Shown here: positions 1-5,654 of the stretch, piece after piece | How positions within the stretch are numbered: position 1 is the stretch's first letter | Layout of the letters: every line of letters starts with the position of its first letter | NCBI GenBank assembly: GCA_946538795.1 | Contig: CAMNGY010000127.1 | Coordinates: 1-5,654 of the forward strand | Length of the DNA: 5,654 bases | DNA from: an uncultured Treponema sp. | GTDB lineage: Bacteria; Spirochaetota; Spirochaetia; Treponematales; Treponemataceae | Reading direction: 5' to 3' | The notes under the pieces: generated by a model | What the model saw: only the letters and a program-made list of their open reading frames with translations | The model's database searches: none | What the model was told of the DNA's origin: nothing | Program-made: the position numbers and the translations under genes

Positions 1-2789
1 TCCCGCTCGACAAATTCACGGCATGGGACAAGTTCAAGGGAGACTTCGCCTCGTCAAGGGACAAAGAATCTGGCAAGGGAACCGTTCCCGCACTTCTGCG
101 CAAGCTTTTTGTCCGTGACCTCATAAGCCGCAACAAGACGGAGCGGCTGTTCCGGTCCCTCATCGTACCCGAATATGCCGGTGACGCGCTCTCCTTCACG
201 GACTGGATGGCATCCATGTTGCCATCGCTCGACTTCTGGCACAAGAGCTACCTGGCATACCTTAAGGATGCGGGCATCCCCGAAGGCGGGGACACTGACG
301 CTGAAAACCAGGACCTGCAGTTTTTGTACAGGGAATATTCGGCTTTTCTGGACGAGCACAAGCTCTATGAGCCCTCGTGGATAGAGCCCGACTTTACTGG
401 CAAAGCTGCCTACTACCTGATTTACCCGGAGCTGCTTGAGGATTTCTCCGACTATGGGGAAGCCTTTGCCAGTGCCCGGAACATAACTGCCGTGCACCTG
501 CCGCCGCTGGCTTCTGATGCTGAGGGCTTTGAGGATAAGAAGCCCGTATGCTATGCCTACCCTGATTCCAGGATGGAGCTAAGGAGAACCCTTCTTCTCA
601 TGCGGAGGCTCGTCAAGGAGGGCAAGGCCCGCTGGCAGGACATAAGCCTGAGCGTTCCCGACATAGACTTGTACCGTCCATACTTGGAGCGGGAGTCCGA
701 GCGCTATTGCGTTCCAACAGTGATACATGCGGGCGAGAGCCTGCTTAAGTCCAGCGCGGCCGCCGTGTTCGGCAAGCTTTACGACTGTCATACATCCCGC
801 TTCAGCTACGACAGCGTGCGGGCACTGCTCCTTGACGCGCACATCCCCTGGAAAAAGGAATTCCGCGTTCTGATAGGGAACCTTGTCCGCGAAGGCTGCC
901 TGATGCACTGCGTATGCCAGTATGATGACGGTAAGGATATCTGGGAGGAGTCCCTTTCTGCCACACGCGACAGGAATGAGCGCGAGCTTGCCTTTTATAC
1001 GGAGCTGAAGAAAGGCACGGAGTCCATCTGCAAGGCGGATTCTTTTGCCAACATACTTGTTGCGTGGATGGTTTTCAAGAAGGATATGCTGGATGCGGGA
1101 GATTTCTCATCCGTCGAGAACCTGATTCTGGGACGTTGCGTGGAAGAACTGAAGAAGCTCATCCTGGTCTGGGAGGACTACGTGGAGGGGACGGGACTTA
1201 CTCTGGAGAATCCTTATGAATTCTTCCTGACAGAGTTAAAAGGGACGAAATATCTCCTTCAGGACAAGTCAGCCGGTGTTCACGTATACCCCTACAGGCT
1301 TTCGGCAGGCGCGGCATTCAGCTATCAGTTCGTCATTGATGCGAGCCAGACCAATCTTGAGGTTCCGGTCAAACGGCTTTCTTTTTTAAGCACAGCCAAG
1401 CGGAAGAAGCTGGGGCTTTTGGATCGTGAGAAAAAAGAGAATCCTTCCGTCCCGTTCATCCGCCTGTATGCGGGCTTGGGGGAAAGCGGTGCTGCTGCGT
1501 CTGCTGGCGCTGGCTCCTATAGCGGGCCGGCTTTCTCGTTTGCGCAGGACTCTTTCGCAGGCTTCGCAATTGCACACTCCTTCCTTCGTCAGGTCGAATG
1601 CGACTCATCTTTGGATGAGGACGACTTCCTTGCAGGGGAGCGCAACTGGTTCCTTTCCGGCGGGGAAGGGAAGGCATTTCCTTTTAGCGGCAAGATGAAG
1701 CAGGAGGCCCTGCGCTGGCTTGAAGGGAGGAAACCTCTTCCTGATAGTGGGGAACAGGCAGTGAAGGACAAGCTTTTGTCGCTCGTGATGAGGAAGAGCG
1801 GGAACCCTGATGACGGCAGAATAAGAATTTCCCAGAGTGACTTGAAAAGCTTTTTTCCTTGCCAGAGGAACTGGATTTTCAACCGCCTGTTCCGCCTGGA
1901 CGACGACAGCTTGACCGCAGAGCTTTCCGGACCTTTTGATATAGGAAACATCAACCACAAGGTTCTTGAGCGCTTTATGCTCTGGCGTATGCAGGACAGC
2001 CTGCCACTTCCCGTGACGGGGAGCGATGGCAGCTTCGGGAAAGATGAGAGCGAGATTTATGACAAGCTCCGCATTTTTGCCGGCGAGAGCATAGACGATT
2101 ATTCCATGAGCTTCAGGGACAGCATTCTTTCCAAGCTCAGTTTCCGTGTTCAGAAAGATGCTATTGCCCGTACCGTGCTGGACTGCCTGCATTCGATGTG
2201 CCGGGCGGATGACGGGAAGAAGCTTTCGTTCGGTGGCTGGGGAATCTTTGCGGCTGAAAAAAAACTTACGGCGGAAGGAGAGAAAGGAAACTGGGTCTAT
2301 GAGGGCAAGATAGACTGCATGCTCAAGGACGGACTTGGAAACCTTGCTATAGTGGATTACAAGAGCGGAAAGGCACCGGCTATTTCATCGTGCATAGCGG
2401 CGGAAGACGGCAGCCTTGGTGATTTCCAGATGCCTATGTACATGCTGCTTTGCGAGGAAGAGTATAAGGCTGCGGACGTGGACTTTGCCGCCTTCTATTC
2501 GATAAAGTCAGCAAGCCCTGTCACTATAGTCCAGCCAAATGAGAGGAAGGGAAGAAGCAAGAGCGTTGACAGGATGGGTTTTTCTGCGACTATGGACTCG
2601 TTCTCAAGGTATGCCGGAACTTTTTATGAAAAGATTATCGCATGTGACCTGACTCCCGTGGCGGGAAAGCCTGATATCTACAACGGGGTGGATGCGTATA
2701 CGGACTGCAGTAAATGTTCATTCAGGACGATATGCCGGACATCGTTCGGGGTTGCGGGGCGCAGGCTGAGCCCCGCACAGGTCACATGA
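1..2789 (+). CDS. AddB-like PD-(D/E)XK nuclease / helicase-like protein, 5' end cut off
   Basis: Probable AddB-type subunit of a double-strand-break-processing helicase-nuclease; it would degrade DNA ends in the cytoplasm with an AddA partner. The frame is open from base 3, giving 928 residues, and the start lies outside the window. Seen: an AddB-like N-terminal helicase fold (opening FTAWDKFKGDF), a helicase-like segment near residues 430-465 (SAGAAFSYQFVIDAS), and a C-terminal nuclease. Nuclease residues are His652 (GNINHKVLE), Asp771 (GKIDCM), Asp785 and Lys787 (IVDYKSGK), and Gln809/Tyr813 (QMPMY). This matches the RecB pattern of His, GFID and DYK. Cys620 and the C-x2-C-x5-C set 902/905/911 fit the 4Fe-4S cluster of AddB and Cas4-like nucleases. 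About 50-60 N-terminal residues are probably missing, including any Walker A. Oddities are a Gly/Ala/Ser linker at residues 490-508 and an A8 tract before the active site. The exact subfamily is inferred; the nuclease assignment is firm. Confidence 0.85.
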   Translation, partial: PLDKFTAWDKFKGDFASSRDKESGKGTVPALLRKLFVRDLISRNKTERLFRSLIVPEYAGDALSFTDWMASMLPSLDFWHKSYLAYLKDAGIPEGGDTDAENQDLQFLYREYSAFLDEHKLYEPSWIEPDFTGKAAYYLIYPELLEDFSDYGEAFASARNITAVHLPPLASDAEGFEDKKPVCYAYPDSRMELRRTLLLMRRLVKEGKARWQDISLSVPDIDLYRPYLERESERYCVPTVIHAGESLLKSSAAAVFGKLYDCHTSRFSYDSVRALLLDAHIPWKKEFRVLIGNLVREGCLMHCVCQYDDGKDIWEESLSATRDRNERELAFYTELKKGTESICKADSFANILVAWMVFKKDMLDAGDFSSVENLILGRCVEELKKLILVWEDYVEGTGLTLENPYEFFLTELKGTKYLLQDKSAGVHVYPYRLSAGAAFSYQFVIDASQTNLEVPVKRLSFLSTAKRKKLGLLDREKKENPSVPFIRLYAGLGESGAAASAGAGSYSGPAFSFAQDSFAGFAIAHSFLRQVECDSSLDEDDFLAGERNWFLSGGEGKAFPFSGKMKQEALRWLEGRKPLPDSGEQAVKDKLLSLVMRKSGNPDDGRIRISQSDLKSFFPCQRNWIFNRLFRLDDDSLTAELSGPFDIGNINHKVLERFMLWRMQDSLPLPVTGSDGSFGKDESEIYDKLRIFAGESIDDYSMSFRDSILSKLSFRVQKDAIARTVLDCLHSMCRADDGKKLSFGGWGIFAAEKKLTAEGEKGNWVYEGKIDCMLKDGLGNLAIVDYKSGKAPAISSCIAAEDGSLGDFQMPMYMLLCEEEYKAADVDFAAFYSIKSASPVTIVQPNERKGRSKSVDRMGFSATMDSFSRYAGTFYEKIIACDLTPVAGKPDIYNGVDAYTDCSKCSFRTICRTSFGVAGRRLSPAQVT
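2753..2777. other. GC-rich hairpin at the convergent gene junction
   Basis: A perfect 8-bp inverted repeat, TGCGGGGC at 2753-2760 and GCCCCGCA at 2770-2777, with a 9-base loop. It encodes residues near the C-terminus of the AddB-like protein on the + strand. On the - strand it begins 4 bases after the ATPase stop codon. It could form in transcripts from either strand and is the only obvious candidate for ending or protecting the - strand mRNA. Neither side is followed by a T-run, so it is not a classical intrinsic terminator. The structure is seen in the sequence; any function is inferred. Confidence 0.5.
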
Positions 2790-3522
2790 GGCCCAAAAGC
2801 TGCCGGGTGTAGCTGTCCTGTGGATGGGAGTATACCCTCTCAATGTCCCCGCTTTCAACGATCCTGCCCTTGTGCATGACGGCGACACGCGAGCACAGGT
2901 AGTAAGCCACGTCCAGATTGTGAGTGATGAACATCATGGCGAATTCCATCTGCTCGTGCAGCTCGCAAAAGAGGTTCAGTATCTGCGCACCTACGCTCAC
3001 GTCAAGCGAGGAGATGGCTTCGTCTGCGACGAGCAGCTTGGGCTCGGTCACGAGGGCGGCGGCGATGCATACCCTCTGCCTTTGTCCGCCCGAAAGCTCG
3101 GCGGGGAGTCTTTTCTTGTATGATGAGTCAAGGCCCACTTTCTCCAGCATTTCATCGACCAGCCGCTCCCTCTCGCTTCTTGAGAGTTTCTTTCGGACCA
3201 CAAGAGGCTCTGCGACCGTGAAGCCCACCGTATGGCGGGGATCCAGCGCGCTCAGCGGGTCCTGAAAGACGGCCTGCACGGATCCTGCAAGCGAGATGCT
3301 GCCCGTATGAGGCAGCAGCCCCAGCACGGCTTTGGCCAGCGTGGTCTTGCCCGAACCGCTTCCGCCCAGGATGCCGAAGAATTCGTCCCTCTTTATGTCC
3401 AGGTTTATGTCGCTGAGCACGGGGCTGAAGCCCCTTTCCCCTTTGAGGGAAAAGGCGGAAGTACGGTAGCCCGCCGAGAGGTTTCTTATCTCAAGTATGT
3501 TCCTGCCGGGCTGACCGCTCAA
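2782..3522 (-). CDS. ABC transporter ATP-binding protein, DppF/OppF/NikE-like
   Basis: Cytoplasmic ATPase that would power uptake of a peptide, nickel or similar solute through a membrane permease pair. It has 246 residues and all ABC motifs: Walker A GGSGSGKT at 53-60, Q-loop Gln87 in VFQDP, signature LSGGQ at 143-147, Walker B LLVADE ending at Glu168, D-loop SSLD at 171-174 and switch His201. The tail SHPQDSYTRQLL (231-242) and the DEAIS variant after Walker B are typical of the DppF/NikE family. The segment between Walker A and the Q-loop is unusually short. The start is TTG at 3522-3520, because the next upstream codons are ATT and the serA stop, and a later start would cut the first strand (NILEIRNLSAGY). 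Only an AGG (3531-3529) in the last serA codon can serve as Shine-Dalgarno, so translation is probably coupled to serA. The substrate cannot be told; permease and binding-protein genes are absent here. Confidence 0.88.
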   Translation of the reverse strand: MSGQPGRNILEIRNLSAGYRTSAFSLKGERGFSPVLSDINLDIKRDEFFGILGGSGSGKTTLAKAVLGLLPHTGSISLAGSVQAVFQDPLSALDPRHTVGFTVAEPLVVRKKLSRSERERLVDEMLEKVGLDSSYKKRLPAELSGGQRQRVCIAAALVTEPKLLVADEAISSLDVSVGAQILNLFCELHEQMEFAMMFITHNLDVAYYLCSRVAVMHKGRIVESGDIERVYSHPQDSYTRQLLGLM

Positions 3523-3525
3523 AAT

Positions 3526-4704
3526 CTACCTGTAGATGGGGCGGACGCTGATGACACCCTCTATCTTGGAGAGTTTTTCGATCGTCGCCTCGTCAACCCT
3601 GCCGTCCACGTCAATCAGGTTGTAGGCAAGGTTCTGCTTGTTCTGGTTTATCATGCTGGCGATGTTATACTTTGCCTCGCCCAGCACTGACGTGAACTTG
3701 GACACAACGCCCGCGACGTTCTGGTTGGAAATGCAGAGCCTGGTACCGCCCGCCTGTACCGCCCAGTCCATGCGGGTGCGGGGGAAGTTGACGGAATGCT
3801 CGATGTTCCCCGCTTCCAGGAAATCGCGCAGTTCCCTGACGGCCATGACCGCGCAGTTCTCCTCCGCTTCCGGGGTGGACGCGCCCAGGTGGGGCAGGCA
3901 GATGACCTTCTCGTTGCCCAGAAGCTCCTCCGCCGCGAAGTCCGTCACCATTCCGGCGACCTTGCCGGACTTGATGGCCTCAAGCACGTCCTCGTTGTTC
4001 ACGAGGCCTCCGCGGGCTATATTGATGATGCGGACTCCGTCCTTCATGTTCTTTATAGTCGTCGTGTTGATGAGTCCCTTCGTGTCCGGTGTTTCGGGAA
4101 CGTGCACGGTGATGTAATCCGACTTGGCGAGCAGTGTGTCCAGCGTCTCCGCGTGCTTGACCTGATGGTTCAGGCTCCAGGCCGCGTCAATCGAAAGATA
4201 TGGGTCATATCCGATGACATCCATCCCCAGCTCGACGGCGATGTTGGCAACCTGCGCACCGATGGCCCCCAAGCCTATGACTCCGAGGGTCTTGCCCTTT
4301 ATCTCCTGGCCGATGTAGTTCTTCTTGCCCTTCTCGGCAAGGCCGGCAATCTCTGCTCCCTTGCCCTTGAGCGTGTCCACCCAGCGGTTCGCGGAGATTG
4401 CGGGGCGGCTTGCGAGCAGGATGGCCAGTACCACCAGCTCCTTGACGGCGTTGGCGTTTGCGCCCGGCGTGTTGAACACGACGATTCCCTTCTGCCCCAG
4501 GTCCTTGACCGGGATGTTGTTGACCCCGGCACCGGCGCGGGCAATGGCCTTCACGGTGTCGTCCAGCTTCATCGAGAGCATGTCGTGCGAGCGGACGAGG
4601 ATTGCGTCCGGCTTGACGATCTCGCTCGCTATCTCGTAGTCATCGCGGGGAAAGTTGTCCAGTCCCTTCGCGCTTATCCTGTCCAGCGTCTGAATCTTAT
4701 ACAT
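3526..4704 (-). CDS. serA: D-3-phosphoglycerate dehydrogenase with C-terminal ACT domain
   Basis: Catalyses the NAD-dependent oxidation of 3-phosphoglycerate to 3-phosphohydroxypyruvate, the first step of L-serine synthesis. It has 392 residues. The N-terminal substrate-binding part includes ARAGAGVNNIP (55-65). The Rossmann motif GLGAIG has glycines 144, 146 and 149, with Asp167 (YDPY) expected to bind the NAD ribose. Catalytic residues are Arg231 (NIARGGLVN), Glu260 by spacing (AAEELLG) and His272 (PHLGAST). Residues 322-392 form an ACT domain (NQNVAGVVSKF, then KYNIASM). Asn329 and Asn347 align with serine-binding Asn346 and Asn364 of E. coli SerA, while the E. coli His344 position is Asn327, so serine feedback is possible but unproven. 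It is the compact type without the extra domain of long SerA forms. The ATG at 4704 was chosen because AAGAGG lies 6 bases upstream; an ATG at 4746 falls inside a hairpin loop and adds 14 unconserved residues. serC lies 56 bases upstream, the ABC ATPase 3 bases downstream. Confidence 0.96.
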   Translation of the reverse strand: MYKIQTLDRISAKGLDNFPRDDYEIASEIVKPDAILVRSHDMLSMKLDDTVKAIARAGAGVNNIPVKDLGQKGIVVFNTPGANANAVKELVVLAILLASRPAISANRWVDTLKGKGAEIAGLAEKGKKNYIGQEIKGKTLGVIGLGAIGAQVANIAVELGMDVIGYDPYLSIDAAWSLNHQVKHAETLDTLLAKSDYITVHVPETPDTKGLINTTTIKNMKDGVRIINIARGGLVNNEDVLEAIKSGKVAGMVTDFAAEELLGNEKVICLPHLGASTPEAEENCAVMAVRELRDFLEAGNIEHSVNFPRTRMDWAVQAGGTRLCISNQNVAGVVSKFTSVLGEAKYNIASMINQNKQNLAYNLIDVDGRVDEATIEKLSKIEGVISVRPIYR

Positions 4705-4710
4705 AATATT

Positions 4711-4716
4711 CCTCTT
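4711..4716 (-). promoter_or_regulatory. Ribosome binding site of serA
   Basis: AAGAGG on the - strand, followed by six bases (AATATT) and the ATG at 4704-4702. It is a strong Shine-Dalgarno at ideal spacing and decides the serA start against the longer reading frame that begins at 4746. It lies outside the upstream hairpin and therefore stays accessible if that hairpin forms. Confidence 0.8.
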
Positions 4717-4732
4717 TCTCGTAAGTCCTGAA

Positions 4733-4757
4733 CTGCCGGCCCGCATGGGCCGGGCAG
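4733..4757 (-). other. Hairpin in the serC-serA intergenic gap
   Basis: On the - strand the arms are CTGCCCGGCCC (4757-4747) and GGGCCGGCAG (4742-4733) around a 4-base loop ATGC. They make ten pairs, nearly all G-C, with one bulged C. It begins 3 bases after the serC stop codon. The following bases, TTCAGGAC, contain no U-run, so full intrinsic termination is unlikely. Possible roles are protection of a serC 3' end, partial attenuation or an mRNA processing site. The structure is seen; the role is inferred. The gap shows no recognisable promoter. Confidence 0.55.
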
Positions 4758-4760
4758 ATT

Positions 4761-5654
4761 CTATGCGTTTTCCTTTGCGAACTTCTCCATGAAGGCGATC
4801 AGGGCCTTCACGCCGTCCAAGGTCATCGCGTTGTATATGGATGCCCTCATTCCGCCGACCAGCCTGTGCCCCTTCAGGTTCACAAGGCCCGCCGCGGCCG
4901 CTTCCTTGACGAACTTGTCGTTCATCTCCTTCTCTTTGGCCTGGCTCGCCTCATCAGCTGCCCCCGTAGAGTACTTGGTCAGGAAGGGGACGTTCATCAG
5001 AGAGCGGCTGCCCTTCTGCGCGGTCGCATGGTAGAAGGAGCTGGAGTCCAGGTAGTCGTAAAGAAGATTCGCCTTCTCCACGTTCCTCTTGTACATCCCG
5101 GCCGCGCCGCCGTTCTTCTCGATCCAGTCCAGCACCTTGCCCAGGACATATATCGTGTAGCATGGAGGGGTATTGTACATGCTGCCCTGCTCGGCATGGG
5201 TCTTGTAGGTCAGCATCGTCGGGGTACCGGCCCGGGGAGTGTCGGTGATGAGGTCATCGCGGATGATGACGAGCGTGACACCGGCGGGGGCCAGGTTCTT
5301 CTGAGCGCCGGCGAAGAGCAGGCCGAACTTGCTCACGTCAAGCTCCTCGGAAAGGACGCAGCTGGAGATGTCCGCGACGAGCGGGATGCTGCCGGTGTCG
5401 GGGATATACTCGTAGTGGGTCCCCATTATCGTGTTGTTGAAGCAGATGTAGGCATAGTCGTAGTCGCCTGAAATCTTTTCCACCTTGGGGATGTAGCTGT
5501 ATCCCTTGTCCGCGCTGGAGGCAATGACATCCACCTGTACGCCCAGCTTCTTGGCCTCGGCGGCGGCTTTCTTTGCCCAGACACCGGTTTCGATGTAGGC
5601 GGCCTTGCCCGTGTGGATTCCAAGGTTCTCGGCGACCATCGCGAACTGCGTGCT
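4761..5654 (-). CDS. serC: Phosphoserine aminotransferase, 5' end cut off
   Basis: PLP-dependent class V aminotransferase that converts 3-phosphohydroxypyruvate and glutamate to phosphoserine and 2-oxoglutarate, the second step of serine synthesis. In many bacteria it also serves vitamin B6 synthesis. The frame runs to the window edge and gives 297 residues; about 70-75 N-terminal residues are missing by comparison with the ~360-residue family. The visible part opens at the phosphate-binding region STQFAM. It then shows Trp26 (TGVWAKK), which stacks on PLP, Thr75 (FNNTIMGT), Asp95 (VADISS) and the Schiff-base Lys119 in AGAQKNLAPAG (codon 5300-5298). The C-terminus has the hallmark GHRLVGGMRASIYNAM. 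A Met at 5639 is internal, not the start. It is the first gene seen of a serC-serA-ATPase unit; the promoter is outside the window. Codons favour G or C in the third position, as expected for a well-expressed metabolic gene. Confidence 0.96.
   Translation of the reverse strand, partial: STQFAMVAENLGIHTGKAAYIETGVWAKKAAAEAKKLGVQVDVIASSADKGYSYIPKVEKISGDYDYAYICFNNTIMGTHYEYIPDTGSIPLVADISSCVLSEELDVSKFGLLFAGAQKNLAPAGVTLVIIRDDLITDTPRAGTPTMLTYKTHAEQGSMYNTPPCYTIYVLGKVLDWIEKNGGAAGMYKRNVEKANLLYDYLDSSSFYHATAQKGSRSLMNVPFLTKYSTGAADEASQAKEKEMNDKFVKEAAAAGLVNLKGHRLVGGMRASIYNAMTLDGVKALIAFMEKFAKENA

Noticed and set aside
207..209. ATG at 207 as the start of the nuclease gene
   Set aside because: The frame stays open to base 3 and the 68 residues before this Met look like AddB sequence, so it is an internal Met.
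1845..1856. AAAAGCTTTT palindrome followed by further T's, as a possible terminator
   Set aside because: The stem would be 3-4 weak pairs without a usable loop, and it lies in the middle of the coding region just before conserved Cys620.
1605..2192. Open frame of 195 codons on the - strand opposite the AddB-like gene
   Set aside because: It has no recognisable motif and overlaps the conserved cysteine and His652 regions of the nuclease gene; it is a shadow frame.
3001..3040. DEAIS instead of DEPTS after Walker B of the ATPase as a sign of inactivation
   Set aside because: The catalytic Asp167-Glu168 pair is intact, and DEA variants are common in DppF/NikE-type ATPases.
3796..4731. Open frame of 311 codons on the + strand opposite serA
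   Set aside because: It lies fully antisense to a well-supported serA, its protein is rich in Val, Asp, Arg and Leu without family motifs, and such frames arise from the strong third-position G/C bias of serA.
4702..4746. Upstream ATG at 4746 as the serA start
   Set aside because: It lies in the loop of the intergenic hairpin, has no Shine-Dalgarno and adds residues unlike the family; the ATG at 4704 has a strong site at correct spacing.

Overview
The window is an ordinary bacterial chromosomal segment holding two converging transcription units. It is fairly GC-rich and gene-dense, and no mobile element, CRISPR array, rRNA or tRNA is visible. The combination of an AddB-like Fe-S nuclease, a DppF-type ATPase and an ACT-domain SerA of the compact ~390-residue type would fit a gut or rumen treponeme-like spirochaete or a related anaerobe. 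That assignment is inference from protein style only and is low to moderate in confidence.

Left part, + strand (1-2789): the 3' part of one long gene, cut by the left window edge. It encodes a protein of the AddB kind. A helicase-like N-terminal region is followed by a RecB-type PD-(D/E)XK nuclease domain framed by four cysteines that should hold a 4Fe-4S cluster. Such proteins process double-strand breaks together with an AddA helicase-nuclease. No AddA is in the window, and it cannot lie directly downstream because the next genes converge on this one.

Right part, - strand (5654 down to 2782): serC (cut by the right edge), then serA, then an ABC-transporter ATPase of the dipeptide/oligopeptide/nickel family. 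SerA oxidises 3-phosphoglycerate and SerC transaminates the product, giving two of the three steps to L-serine. The phosphatase SerB is not in view. A GC-rich hairpin sits just after serC, and serA then has its own strong ribosome binding site. The ATPase follows serA after only three bases, in the same reading frame and with a TTG start, so its translation is probably coupled to serA. Its permeases and binding protein are not in the window.

The two units overlap tail to tail by 8 bp. A second perfect GC-rich hairpin lies at this junction, inside the end of the nuclease gene. Neither hairpin is followed by a U-tract. No new biological system is evident. The points most worth checking are the serA/ATPase junction, the U-less hairpins, an A8 tract ahead of the nuclease active site, and the compact orphan ATPase.
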